DNA from: Limosilactobacillus reuteri
Lineage (GTDB): Bacteria; Bacillota; Bacilli; Lactobacillales; Lactobacillaceae
DNA: 64,000 bases
Assembly: GCF_013694365.1 (NCBI RefSeq)
Contig: NZ_CP059275.1
Span: 744,001 to 808,000, forward strand
Reading direction: 5' to 3'
Made by a program: the position numbers and the translations under genes. Shown here piece after piece: positions 8,648 through 17,446 of the stretch. Within the stretch, counting starts at the first letter, position 1; the number at the start of each line of letters is the position of its first letter. Under the pieces are notes generated by a model. That model saw only the letters and a program-made list of their open reading frames with translations, was not told where the DNA came from and did not search any database.

Positions 8648-9703
8648 ATGAAACGGTTTGTGATCATAGCGTTAACAGCAGGTGGTGCGAAAACTGCCCG
8701 TCAATTGCAAGAACACTTACAAGAACAGTCATATCATACGGAAGTCGTCTTACCACAACGGTTAGCTCAAGGGAAAGAAAATTATTATCCTAAGGGCGAA
8801 TTTACAGCGACGATGCATCGACTATTTAAACAGTATGATTGTGTTATTTGCATAATGGCAACGGGGATTGTAGTCCGTTCATTGGCAGCAGTAATTGTTG
8901 ATAAGACGGTAGATCCTGCTGTTATCGTAATGGACGAGCAGGCTAACAGCGTAATTAGTCTTCTTTCAGGACACGTTGGCGGAGCAAATCAATGGACAAG
9001 ATTAATTGCTAGGTTAACAGGAGCAACCCCGGTTATTACAACCGCAACAGATACGGAAAAGGTTCAATCACTTGATATTTTGGCAAAACGAGTTAATGGT
9101 TGGTACCCAAATTTTAAAGAAAACACGAAAAAAATAAACCGATTATTAGCTGAAGGTAACAAGGTTGAACTATATATTGAACCCTACTTACGACACTATG
9201 TAAAGCAGTTCGATGGATTTGAAGTATTAACAAAGATAAATGAGCATCAAGATGGGGTGCCGTTAGTTATCGTTTCAGATCATTCTAGATTCGCTAAAAA
9301 TAAAGATGCTATCCACGTTATTCCGCGGGTTAATGTCCTTGGGATTGGGTGTCGGAAGAATGTCACTAATGAGATGATGCAACAAACATTTGCTGAATTT
9401 TGCGCAAAACATCAGTTATTATGGGAATCAATTGTAAAGATAGCCTCAATTGATATTAAAAAGAATGAACCAGCAATTCAATATTTAGCTCAGGTATTTA
9501 ATATTCAAGCGGAGTTCTACTCGGCTCACGAACTGCAGCACGCAAGCATTAATTATCCTGAGTCGGCTTTTGTCTTGAAGACGGTTGGAGTTGGAAATGT
9601 TGCTTGTGCAGCTGCTGATTATGCGAGCGGTGAGCGGAACGCTACAGAAAGATACGCTAACCACGAAGTAACAATAGCACTTAGTCGGTTACACGAGATA
9701 TAG
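8648..9703 (+). CDS. cbiG: cobalt-precorrin-5A hydrolase CbiG
   Basis: Opens the delta-lactone of cobalt-precorrin-5A and releases the C20 fragment as acetaldehyde, a step special to the anaerobic route. The 351-residue protein has the N-terminal CbiG domain (ALTAGGAKTARQLQEHLQ), the central CIMATGIVVRSLAAVIVDK and VISLLSGHVGGANQWTRLIA, and a C-terminal CobE/GbiG domain (VNVLGIGCRKN to ALSRLHEI). All parts of a full-length CbiG are present. Confidence 0.93.
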   Translation: MKRFVIIALTAGGAKTARQLQEHLQEQSYHTEVVLPQRLAQGKENYYPKGEFTATMHRLFKQYDCVICIMATGIVVRSLAAVIVDKTVDPAVIVMDEQANSVISLLSGHVGGANQWTRLIARLTGATPVITTATDTEKVQSLDILAKRVNGWYPNFKENTKKINRLLAEGNKVELYIEPYLRHYVKQFDGFEVLTKINEHQDGVPLVIVSDHSRFAKNKDAIHVIPRVNVLGIGCRKNVTNEMMQQTFAEFCAKHQLLWESIVKIASIDIKKNEPAIQYLAQVFNIQAEFYSAHELQHASINYPESAFVLKTVGVGNVACAAADYASGERNATERYANHEVTIALSRLHEI

Positions 9704-10465
9704 ATGGCAATTGTAAGTTTTGTAGGTGCAGGTCCTGGTGAAACAGACTTAATTACGTTAAAGGGATATAAATTATTATCTGAGGCTGATGTAGTAATTT
9801 ACGCCGGTTCATTAATTAACACAGACTTACTAGATTATTGCAAAGATGGTGCTGAAAAGTATGATAGTGCCAAAATGACCTTAGACGATATCGTTGATCG
9901 AATGGAAGAATCAGTAAAAAACGGTAAATCAGTCGTACGGCTACAAACTGGTGATTTTTCAATTTATGGGTCAATTCGTGAACAAATTGAAGAAATGAAA
10001 AAACGCGGAATAAAATATCAATGTGTTCCTGGGGTCAGTTCATTTCTTGGTGCAGCTTCAAGCATGGGTGTTGAGTATACAGTCCCAGAAGTTGCGCAGA
10101 GTGTCATTATTACAAGAATGGCGGGACGTACGCCGGTACCAGAAGGCGAATCGCTTAAATCATTAGCTCAGCACCAAACCTCAATGGTAATTTTCCTTTC
10201 TGTTCAGGGAATTAGAAAAGTAGTTGAACAACTTGAGGAAGGCGGATACCCATCAGATACGCCAGCTGCAGTTATTTATAAAGCAACCTGGCCTGATGAA
10301 AAAGTTGTGCGCGGAACACTAGCAGATATAGCTGAAAAGGTCCATGACGCTGATATTCGCCGGACTGCATTGATTATGGTTGGAAAGTTCCTTGGGGATG
10401 AATACAATTACTCACACCTTTATGATGCAGGCTTTAGTACAATGTTCCGTAAAAAGAGTAAGTAA
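9704..10465 (+). CDS. cbiF: cobalt-precorrin-4 C11-methyltransferase CbiF
   Basis: Methylates C11 of the ring-contracted intermediate. Motifs are [76 protein letters not shown] and [19 protein letters not shown], all typical of CbiF/CobM. The length of 253 residues is normal. In the native order it lies between cbiT and cbiG. Confidence 0.95.
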   Translation: MAIVSFVGAGPGETDLITLKGYKLLSEADVVIYAGSLINTDLLDYCKDGAEKYDSAKMTLDDIVDRMEESVKNGKSVVRLQTGDFSIYGSIREQIEEMKKRGIKYQCVPGVSSFLGAASSMGVEYTVPEVAQSVIITRMAGRTPVPEGESLKSLAQHQTSMVIFLSVQGIRKVVEQLEEGGYPSDTPAAVIYKATWPDEKVVRGTLADIAEKVHDADIRRTALIMVGKFLGDEYNYSHLYDAGFSTMFRKKSK

Positions 10466-11020
10466 ATGCGTGATGATGAGTTCTTAAGAAATAAGGTACC
10501 GATGACTAAATCAGAGGTACGGGCAATTAGTATTGACAAACTAGATTTAAGCAATAAGAAATCGATGTTAGATGTTGGTGCAGGAACTGGGAGTATTAGT
10601 ATTCAAGCTGCCCGTGAATTTAAACAATTAGCTGTAACGGCAGTTGAAATGAATCCAGATGGTATCGATATCATTCAGCAAAATATAAATAAATTTGGCT
10701 TGAATAATATCAAATTAGTTCAGGGTACCGCTCCAGCAGATATACCAGACCAAAAATATGATGCAATCTTTGTTGGCGGTAGCGGTACACACCTTAATGA
10801 AATTATTCGTTTTGCAAGCACTCATTTAAATGAAGGCGGTGCAATTGGCTTGAACTTTATTTTGTTTGAGAATGCAATGCAGGTTGAAAAATTATTACAA
10901 GATAATGGATTTAAGGAGATTGAATTAATTGAAGTCGGTGTTTTGCGCTGGCATAAATTAGGCAAAGGACATTTCTTTAAGCCGAATAATCCAACAATTA
11001 TTGTGAGCGCACAAAAGTAG
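10466..11020 (+). CDS. cbiT: cobalt-precorrin-6B C15-methyltransferase (decarboxylating) CbiT
   Basis: Class I SAM methyltransferase that methylates C15 and decarboxylates the C12 acetate side chain. The SAM-binding motif is MLDVGAGTGSISIQAAREF near residues 35-53, with VEMNPDG for motif II and YDAIFVGGSGTHLNEII for the later strand. At 184 residues it is a stand-alone CbiT, separate from CbiE, as usual in Firmicutes and archaea. Its first eight bases match the last eight of cbiE (11619-11626), so cbiE overlaps it in the native operon. Confidence 0.94.
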   Translation: MRDDEFLRNKVPMTKSEVRAISIDKLDLSNKKSMLDVGAGTGSISIQAAREFKQLAVTAVEMNPDGIDIIQQNINKFGLNNIKLVQGTAPADIPDQKYDAIFVGGSGTHLNEIIRFASTHLNEGGAIGLNFILFENAMQVEKLLQDNGFKEIELIEVGVLRWHKLGKGHFFKPNNPTIIVSAQK

Positions 11021-11626
11021 GTGGCAATGATTACAGTATTAGGAATCGGTCCAGGTGATCAAGAATACATGCTGCAAGGAACACACAAATATCTAGCCCA
11101 AGCGGATGTGGTGATTGGTTCATCACGACAATTGGCTATTTTTTCAGATATGGCGGAAAAACACATGAAACTACCTCGGTTAGCTGAATTAAAAGATTAC
11201 TTAGAAGCTAATCCACAAAAGAATATAGTGTTGCTTGCGTCAGGTGACCCGCTCTTATATGGTATTGGAACCTGGGTAAAGAACCAATTGGGTAGTCAGA
11301 ATATCAAAATTGTTCCGGGGATTAGTTCAGTTCAATATATGTTTCACCAATTACAAATATCGATGAATGACTGTTACCTAACGAGTAGTCATGGTCGTAC
11401 GCCAGACTTTGATTTCTTGTTAAAACATCCGAAAGTGGGAATGGTAACTGATAAGGTAATTGGCCCCTACGAAATAGGTCAGGAAATAAAAAAACGTGGT
11501 CTCCATCGAATTATTTACGTGGGGGAGAAGCTTAGCTATCCTGATGAACAAATAACTAAGTATGATGAGCAAACGATTGAGAATCGTGATTATGAGATGA
11601 ATGTGGTGATTATTACCAATGCGTGA
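11021..11626 (+). CDS. cbiE: cobalt-precorrin-7 C5-methyltransferase CbiE
   Basis: SAM-dependent methyltransferase for C5 in the anaerobic pathway. It shows MITVLGIGPGDQEYMLQG, VVIGSSRQLAIF, VLLASGDPLLYGIGTWVKN and VPGISSVQYMFHQLQISMND, the CbiE pattern. The length of 201 residues is normal for the stand-alone form. The GTG start is confirmed by the end of cbiD (12769-12778), which repeats its first ten bases after a purine-rich ribosome-binding stretch. Confidence 0.93.
   Translation: MAMITVLGIGPGDQEYMLQGTHKYLAQADVVIGSSRQLAIFSDMAEKHMKLPRLAELKDYLEANPQKNIVLLASGDPLLYGIGTWVKNQLGSQNIKIVPGISSVQYMFHQLQISMNDCYLTSSHGRTPDFDFLLKHPKVGMVTDKVIGPYEIGQEIKKRGLHRIIYVGEKLSYPDEQITKYDEQTIENRDYEMNVVIITNA
11619..11626 (+). 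other. duplicated gene overlap: end of cbiE equals start of cbiT
   Basis: ATGCGTGA closes cbiE here and opens cbiT at 10466-10473. A shared eight-base overlap of cbiE and cbiT in the native operon explains both copies. Confidence 0.8.
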
Positions 11627-12778
11627 ATGGCCGTCACACCAAACAATAATTCAGAAGATAATTACGTTTACTATAACGGGCGTAAACTGCGGAAAGGATT
11701 TACAACCGGAACAACGGCGACTGCAGCAACAGTAGCGGCAATTAGGACGTTGCTAAATCAGGAGCCGCAAGAGACGGTAACAGTACATGCGGCTAATGGT
11801 AAAATAGCAATTTTTGATGTTGAACAAACGGATTTTGATGAACAACAAGCAAGCTGCGCGATAAAAAAAGATGGCGGTGATGATCAGGATGCAACTGATG
11901 GCGCGCTGATCTTTGCAACGGTAAAGTTACGTGACGATAATGAGATTCATCTTGATGGCGGTAAAGGCGTTGGGAGGGTAACTAAAGAAGGCCTTGCCAA
12001 TAAGCCCGGAATGCCAGCCATAAACCCAACACCACGGCGGGTTATCAAGGCGGCGGCACGTGAAGAATTAGGTGAGAAGCGCGGCGTAGATATCGTTATT
12101 TCGGTTCCAGAAGGCGAAAGAATAGCAAAGCTTACCTATAATCCGCGGTTAGGAATCGTTGGTGGCATTTCGATTTTAGGAACAAGCGGTGTTGTTACTC
12201 CGATGTCTGAATCGAGTTGGAAACACTCAATTTCAATTGAGATGAATATTCATAGAAAACGTGGCGATAACACGATTGTATTAGTTCCAGGAAACTATGG
12301 TGAGGACTTCGCCAAGGATGAGCTTGGGATCCCGAATGCCAAGATCGTACAGATGAGTAACTTTGTTGGTTATGTTTTACATGAAACTCAGCGGCTTGGT
12401 TTTACTAAAGTGCTAATTGTTGGAGACTTAGGGAAAATGATTAAAGTTGCTGGCGGAATTTTTTCTACTCATAGTAAAGATGCGGATGCTCGCGCTGAAA
12501 TAATGGTTGCTAACCTTGCTTTAATGGGTGGCGTGCCAACAGCATTTTTACGAAAGATTAACCAGTGTTTAACAACAATTTCAATGATTAAAATGATTGA
12601 TGAAGCCGGTTATCAAGACGTATACCAGATGATTGCCGATAAGATTAAGCTGCGTGCAGAAAAATTACTTGCCCATCGTGAACCACACGTTGAAATTGAT
12701 GCAGTAATATTTTCTCGTGAGAGCGGCTTCTTAGCTGCAAGCAAACCGTTTCAGGAGATCAAGGGTGAGTGGCAATGA
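11627..12778 (+). CDS. cbiD: cobalt-precorrin-5B C1-methyltransferase CbiD
   Basis: Adds the C1 methyl group in the anaerobic pathway. CbiD is not related to the other corrin methyltransferases. The family signature LRKGFTTGTTATAATVAA is at about residues 21-38, followed by CAIKKDGGDDQDATDGALI, INPTPRRVIKAA, GISILGTSGVVTPMSE and LVPGNYGEDFA. The length of 383 residues is normal. The start is well supported: its first 23 bases are repeated at the end of cbiC after AGGTGA. Confidence 0.95.
   Translation: MAVTPNNNSEDNYVYYNGRKLRKGFTTGTTATAATVAAIRTLLNQEPQETVTVHAANGKIAIFDVEQTDFDEQQASCAIKKDGGDDQDATDGALIFATVKLRDDNEIHLDGGKGVGRVTKEGLANKPGMPAINPTPRRVIKAAAREELGEKRGVDIVISVPEGERIAKLTYNPRLGIVGGISILGTSGVVTPMSESSWKHSISIEMNIHRKRGDNTIVLVPGNYGEDFAKDELGIPNAKIVQMSNFVGYVLHETQRLGFTKVLIVGDLGKMIKVAGGIFSTHSKDADARAEIMVANLALMGGVPTAFLRKINQCLTTISMIKMIDEAGYQDVYQMIADKIKLRAEKLLAHREPHVEIDAVIFSRESGFLAASKPFQEIKGEWQ
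12769..12778 (+). other. duplicated gene overlap: end of cbiD equals start of cbiE
   Basis: GTGGCAATGA occurs here at the end of cbiD and at 11021-11030 as the start of cbiE. AGGAG at 12753-12757 lies upstream only in this copy. It marks a ten-base native overlap and supports the GTG start of cbiE. Confidence 0.83.
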
Positions 12779-13465
12779 ATGGAAAAAGAAAGTTATATTA
12801 CAATTCCCCATCAAATAACCGATAAGAGTTTTCAAATTATTCAAGAAGAGATTGAAAAGATAGACCCTGATTATCGATTTGAGAATCCGTTACAAGAAGC
12901 AGTAATCAAACGGGCAATTCATACAACTGCTGATTTTGATTATTTAAGGAATTTGAAGTTTACCCATAATGTATTGGAAAAAATAAAAGGTGTCTTGATG
13001 AATCGGGGAGTTATCTATACTGATACTACCATGGCATTGTCGGGAATTAATAAGCGGCGATTGGATAAACTTGGTGTGAGCTATCATTGTTTGATTCGTG
13101 ATCCTCAAGTTATCGAAATGGCTAAAGAGAAGGGGATTACTCGTTCGATGGCCGCTGTTGAAGTAGCAGCTAATGATTCACGACAAAAAATATTTATTAT
13201 CGGGAACGCACCAACTGCCCTTTGCAAAATCATTGAGATGGTCAATGAAAATCAATTGGAAACAGCAGCCGTAATTGGTGTACCGGTTGGTTTTGTTGAA
13301 GCAACTGAGAGTAAGCAGGCACTGTATGAATCAAATATTCCGGCAATTGTAGCACTCGGTAGAAAGGGTGGAAGTAATCTGGCTGCGGCACTGATTAATG
13401 CCGTGATGTACAACATGGATATTGAAAAGTTAGGTGATGAATATGGCCGTCACACCAAACAATAA
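12779..13465 (+). CDS. cbiC: cobalt-precorrin-8 methylmutase CbiC
   Basis: Moves the C11 methyl group to C12 to give cobyrinic acid. Recognised by VIKRAIHTTADFDYLRNLKF (with the catalytic-histidine region), DTTMALSGINKRRL, IIGNAPTALCKIIEMV and AAVIGVPVGFVEATESK. The length is 228 residues. The gene's last 23 bases (13443-13465) are an exact copy of the first 23 bases of cbiD, placing cbiD directly downstream in the native operon. Confidence 0.95.
   Translation: MEKESYITIPHQITDKSFQIIQEEIEKIDPDYRFENPLQEAVIKRAIHTTADFDYLRNLKFTHNVLEKIKGVLMNRGVIYTDTTMALSGINKRRLDKLGVSYHCLIRDPQVIEMAKEKGITRSMAAVEVAANDSRQKIFIIGNAPTALCKIIEMVNENQLETAAVIGVPVGFVEATESKQALYESNIPAIVALGRKGGSNLAAALINAVMYNMDIEKLGDEYGRHTKQ
13443..13465 (+). 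repeat. 23-base duplication of a native cbiC/cbiD overlap
   Basis: The 23 bases at 13443-13465 are identical to 11627-11649, and identity stops exactly at the cbiC stop codon. In this copy they are the last codons of cbiC in one frame and, in another frame, would be the ATG and first codons of cbiD, with AGGTGA at 13432-13437 as ribosome binding site. It is the strongest single trace of a real gene overlap that has been copied into both genes. Confidence 0.92.
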
Positions 13466-14425
13466 ATGAACATTGTAATTATGGTATTGCTCGCGTTTGT
13501 CCTCGATCTTTTGATTGGTGATCCTCATCCTTGGCCACACCCAGTAAAAGCAATTGGACGATTAATCGCAGTGTTAACAAAGAAGTTTAATAAGCCGGAG
13601 TGTTCTAGGAAAAAGCGTAAATACTTAGGCGTAGCAACATGGCTGATTACGGTCGGTGGCACTGGTCTTGTAGCCTATGTCGTAATGCAATTAGCAATGT
13701 TTAATTACTATTTATACATGATTGTAGGGACATACTTAAGTTACACTTGTTTGTCTGCTCGGCAATTAGCAATTGAAGCAGAAAAAATAATGAAAAGTCT
13801 TAAGCAGGGAAACCTCAAAAAAGCGCGTTACCAAGTAGGCATGATTGTTGGTCGCGATACCGAGAATTTAAGTGCTGAAGAAGTTACTAAAGCAACAATT
13901 GAGACTGTTGCCGAAAATACGAGTGACGGTGTGGTCGCCCCGCTGCTGTTTTTAATTATCGGCGGGCCGGTTCTCGGATTAATGTATAAAGCAATTAACA
14001 CGCTAGATTCGATGGTTGGATATAGAAATGAAAAGTATCGGGATTTTGGTGAATTTTCCGCTAAGGTGGATGACATCGCAAACTACATCCCAGCCCGATT
14101 AACGTGGCTTTTCCTAATAATCAGTAGTTGGATACTTCGTGATGATACTAGCGAAGCGGTTGCAGTTGGTAAAAGAGATTGTGAGAAGCATTTAAGTCCC
14201 AATAGTGCATTTAGTGAGGCGGTAGTAGCAGGAGCACTTCATCTTCAGCTGGGCGGCCCGCACTATTACTTTGGCGAGTTAGTAAAAAAGCCATATATTG
14301 GAAATAATCATCTAGTAGTTGCGGCTAACTGGCATTTAAGGCGGACGATTACGATGTTATATATGGCATCATTGCTTAGCTTAGGATGTTTTGAACTTAT
14401 TAGATTATTAATTGTTTGGAAGTGA
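13466..14425 (+). CDS. cbiB: adenosylcobinamide-phosphate synthase CbiB
   Basis: Membrane enzyme that joins the aminopropanol phosphate made by CobD to adenosylcobyric acid. Features are LDLLIGDPHPWPHPVKAIGR near the N-terminus, the long GRDTENLSAEEVTKATIETV region, ENTSDGVVAPLLFLIIGGP and YKAINTLDSMVGYRNEKY, all typical of CbiB/CobD. Several membrane helices are visible and the length of 319 residues is normal. cbiA ends ATGA and this gene begins ATGA, consistent with a native four-base overlap. Confidence 0.95.
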   Translation: MNIVIMVLLAFVLDLLIGDPHPWPHPVKAIGRLIAVLTKKFNKPECSRKKRKYLGVATWLITVGGTGLVAYVVMQLAMFNYYLYMIVGTYLSYTCLSARQLAIEAEKIMKSLKQGNLKKARYQVGMIVGRDTENLSAEEVTKATIETVAENTSDGVVAPLLFLIIGGPVLGLMYKAINTLDSMVGYRNEKYRDFGEFSAKVDDIANYIPARLTWLFLIISSWILRDDTSEAVAVGKRDCEKHLSPNSAFSEAVVAGALHLQLGGPHYYFGELVKKPYIGNNHLVVAANWHLRRTITMLYMASLLSLGCFELIRLLIVWK

Positions 14426-15790
14426 ATGAAAAAAGTTTTGATTGCAGGGGTAACAAGTGGCTCAGGCAAAACGACAGCAGTTCTTGGAATATTAAAAGCA
14501 TTGAACGACCAGTATAAAATTCAATCATATAAAGTAGGGCCTGATTATGTTGATACAAAATTTCATACTAGAATAACTAAACGTCCCGCACGTAATCTTG
14601 ATAATTATCTCGTACCTGAACCAGCAACGTTAAATTATTTATTCACAGCTGATACAAAAGGGATTGATTTAGGAATTGTTGAAGGCGTTATGGGATTATA
14701 TGACGGACTTGGGACAGATAAAGATGCTTATTCGACTGCTAGTATCGCCAAACAATTAAATATTCCAGTTATTTTAGTAATTAATGCGCGTGCTACTTCT
14801 ACTTCAGCTGCAGCAATCTTAAAGGGATTTATTGAGTTTGATCCTGCTGTGCCGATAAAGGGAGTCATTATTAATAATGTAATGAGCAAAAATCATTATG
14901 AACTGATTGCAGGAGCGATTCATCGATACTTGAACTTACCGGTTTTAGGTTACCTACCGCATAATGAAGCATTGAGTTTGCCATCACGCCAATTAGGATT
15001 AGTCCCAGATGATGAGTTGCCAAACATTGATAAAAAAATTTCATTAATAGCAGAAGAAGTTAAGAAACATATTGATCTTGAGCAATTAGTTGAAATTGCC
15101 CGACCGCTTACTAATATTTATCGCGATCCATTTTCCAAAATAAGGGTAAAACTCCGGTTGGGCCTCGCTAAGGATAAGGCGTTTAACTTCTACTATGCGG
15201 ATAACTTAAGCTTGCTTAAAAAAGCGGGTGTTGAATTAGTTCCGTTTAGCCCTCTTAAAGACGAGAAGCTTCCTAATGTGGATGCTTTGTATTTTGGAGG
15301 CGGCTACCCAGAAGAGTTTGTTGCCCAGCTGGCCGCAAATGTAGCAATGAAAAACGAAATAATGGCATTTTCTCAAGCCCAAAAGCCAATTTATGCTGAG
15401 TGTGGCGGCCTGATGTACTTGGGAAAAACATTACGAGAAGAGAATAAGAAGTACTCAATGGTTGGGATTTTTAATGGTGAGAGTCAAATGACCCCGCGTT
15501 TAAAGAAATTTGGCTATTGTGTTGCCTATCCTAAACAAGATTGCTTGCTAGGAAACAAGGGACAAAAAATTATTGGACATGAATTCCACCATTCTACGTT
15601 TACACCCCCAGATAAGCATCTAACTTCAGTACTCAATATGCAGAAAATTCGGGATAACAAGATAGTGGATACATGGGATGGCGGATATCAAGTAAGAAGA
15701 ACATTTGCTAGCTACCTTCACGTTCATTTCTATCAAAATCAGCAATTATTTATTCAATTTTTGCGTAATTTAGGAGCTGAGATGCAATGA
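14426..15790 (+). CDS. cbiA: cobyrinic acid a,c-diamide synthase CbiA
   Basis: ATP- and glutamine-dependent amidation of the a and c carboxylates of cobyrinic acid. The N-terminal P-loop is IAGVTSGSGKTTAVLGIL (residues 4-21), then KVGPDYVDTKFH, and GVMGLYDGL. The C-terminal class I amidotransferase domain has FGGGYPEEF, the nucleophile cysteine in PIYAECGGLMYLG and a HEFHHSTF motif. The length of 454 residues is normal. In the native order cobD precedes and cbiB follows. Confidence 0.95.
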   Translation: MKKVLIAGVTSGSGKTTAVLGILKALNDQYKIQSYKVGPDYVDTKFHTRITKRPARNLDNYLVPEPATLNYLFTADTKGIDLGIVEGVMGLYDGLGTDKDAYSTASIAKQLNIPVILVINARATSTSAAAILKGFIEFDPAVPIKGVIINNVMSKNHYELIAGAIHRYLNLPVLGYLPHNEALSLPSRQLGLVPDDELPNIDKKISLIAEEVKKHIDLEQLVEIARPLTNIYRDPFSKIRVKLRLGLAKDKAFNFYYADNLSLLKKAGVELVPFSPLKDEKLPNVDALYFGGGYPEEFVAQLAANVAMKNEIMAFSQAQKPIYAECGGLMYLGKTLREENKKYSMVGIFNGESQMTPRLKKFGYCVAYPKQDCLLGNKGQKIIGHEFHHSTFTPPDKHLTSVLNMQKIRDNKIVDTWDGGYQVRRTFASYLHVHFYQNQQLFIQFLRNLGAEMQ

Positions 15791-16879
15791 GTGAGCAAGA
15801 TTCATCATGGCGGAAATGTTGAGGAAATTGCGGAAAAATTGAATGTTCCCATGGAGGAAATTAAGGATTTTAGCGCAAACATTAATCCACTCGGCTTCCC
15901 TTCGGATCTTTGGAATGTATTAGTTCAATCATTTGCTAACATTGAAGTTTATCCTAACCCTAAGTACCCGGAACTAAAAAAGGCGATTGCACAGCATCTG
16001 GGGATAAATTCAGATGACGTATTTGTGGGAAATGGTGCAACAGAAATATTAGACGAAACAATTAGGGCTGAAAAAGCAACTGATGCCTTGGTCTTAGCAC
16101 CAACTTTTGGTGAATATGAACGGTTGTTTGAGCGGATCGGAGTAAAGACGCACCATTATTATTTGCAAGAAGAAAATAATTTTGCGTTAGAAATAAATGA
16201 ACTTATTGACTTATTAAAAACTCATCATGAAATAACGGTTATTTGTTTAACCAGCCCTAATAACCCAACCGGTCAGATGATTTCCCTAAAGGATCTACGG
16301 AAGCTTGCTGATTTTTGTAACAAGCATCATCGGCTACTAATCTTAGACGAATCATTTATAGATTTGACAATTGATGAGCAACCAAGCTTTGTCAATGAGT
16401 TGACAGACCAGGATAGAGTATATATTGTTCGTGCGGCAACTAAATTTTTTGCAATACCTGGATTACGGTTAGGCTATGGAATTACAAAAAATGCCAAGCT
16501 TAAAACTTTGCTGAAGATTCAAGAAAATACATGGTCAGTTAATGGAATTGCCGATGTGTTTGGTCAAAATATGTTTAGAGCTAAAAAGTATATTGAATTA
16601 ACCCATCAATGGCTAGATGTACAGCAACCAGCACTATATGATGCACTTAAAAAGATTCCAGCAATAAAAGTTTTTCCTAGCATTACTAATTTCTTCTTAT
16701 TCAAATGTACTGAGCCTGATTTACGAGAGAAATTGATAAGACAGCGAATTTTGATTCGACAGTGCGACGATTATGAGGGACTTGGAGCACAATATTATCG
16801 AGTGGCAGTGAAAGGTCCCCAGGATAATGTATTGCTTGTGAATACGCTAAAGGAAATTTTAGGGCGTGATGAACGATGA
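15791..16879 (+). CDS. cobD: threonine-phosphate decarboxylase CobD
   Basis: PLP enzyme giving (R)-1-aminopropan-2-ol phosphate from threonine phosphate, for the nucleotide loop of cobalamin. It begins HHGGNVEEIAEKLNV and DFSANINPLGFPSDLW, the typical CobD start, and has SPNNPTGQM, the PLP lysine Lys218 in AATKFFAIPGLRLGYG, and DDYEGLGAQYYRVAVK. Class I aminotransferases such as HisC are close relatives, but the N-terminus and the cob context favour CobD. It ends ATGA, overlapping the native next gene cbiA. No threonine kinase PduX is seen in the window. Confidence 0.92.
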   Translation: MSKIHHGGNVEEIAEKLNVPMEEIKDFSANINPLGFPSDLWNVLVQSFANIEVYPNPKYPELKKAIAQHLGINSDDVFVGNGATEILDETIRAEKATDALVLAPTFGEYERLFERIGVKTHHYYLQEENNFALEINELIDLLKTHHEITVICLTSPNNPTGQMISLKDLRKLADFCNKHHRLLILDESFIDLTIDEQPSFVNELTDQDRVYIVRAATKFFAIPGLRLGYGITKNAKLKTLLKIQENTWSVNGIADVFGQNMFRAKKYIELTHQWLDVQQPALYDALKKIPAIKVFPSITNFFLFKCTEPDLREKLIRQRILIRQCDDYEGLGAQYYRVAVKGPQDNVLLVNTLKEILGRDER

Positions 16880-17446
16880 ATGAAAATCTACACCAAGAAT
16901 GGCGACAAAGGTCAAACAAGGATCATCGGAAAGCAAATCCTCTTCAAAAGCGATCCACGTGTTGAGGCATATGGAGAAATCGACGAGCTTAATTCGTGGG
17001 TTGGCTATACCAGATCGCTTTTAACCCCACAAACAGCAAAGCTATCTAATGAATTAGAAGAAATACAACAGCTGCTATTCGATTGCGGGCACGATTTAGC
17101 AACTCCTGCTGAAGATGAACGACATTCATTTGAATTTCATCAAAAAGAACCGACAGCTTGGCTTGAACAAAAGATTGACACTTATACAGAAACGGTGCCA
17201 GCAGTTAAAAAATTCATCCTTCCGGGTGGCAGTCAAGTAGCTTCAGCGCTACATGTTGCGCGAACAACTACTCGCCGCGCAGAAAGACGTATTGTTCTAT
17301 TGATGCAGGAAGAGGAAATAAACCAAGACGTGCTGACCTTCATTAATCGCCTTTCTGATTACTTCTTTGCAGCTGCCCGATATGCCAACTACCTTGATCA
17401 ACAACAGGATGTACTCTACCGCAACAGTAAAGACGTGTTTCATTAG
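16880..17446 (+). CDS. pduO: PduO-type ATP:cob(I)alamin adenosyltransferase
   Basis: Transfers the adenosyl group of ATP to cob(I)alamin. The N-terminal ATP loop is IYTKNGDKGQTRIIG, followed by RVEAYGEIDELNSWVG with Asp35, and HVARTTTRRAERRIV containing the key arginines. The 188 residues match the stand-alone L. reuteri PduO-type enzyme that has been structurally characterised; as I recall its sequence, this one differs by a modest number of residues. A second, more distant paralogue is encoded at 25715-26302. Here the gene adjoins cobD at the head of the native cbi operon, suggesting a biosynthetic role. Confidence 0.93.
   Translation: MKIYTKNGDKGQTRIIGKQILFKSDPRVEAYGEIDELNSWVGYTRSLLTPQTAKLSNELEEIQQLLFDCGHDLATPAEDERHSFEFHQKEPTAWLEQKIDTYTETVPAVKKFILPGGSQVASALHVARTTTRRAERRIVLLMQEEEINQDVLTFINRLSDYFFAAARYANYLDQQQDVLYRNSKDVFH

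Noticed and set aside
224..17446. A novel inverted or scrambled cobalamin operon
   Set aside because: The doubled overlaps and misplaced ribosome binding sites show the order is produced by re-orienting genes from an ordinary operon, not by evolution.
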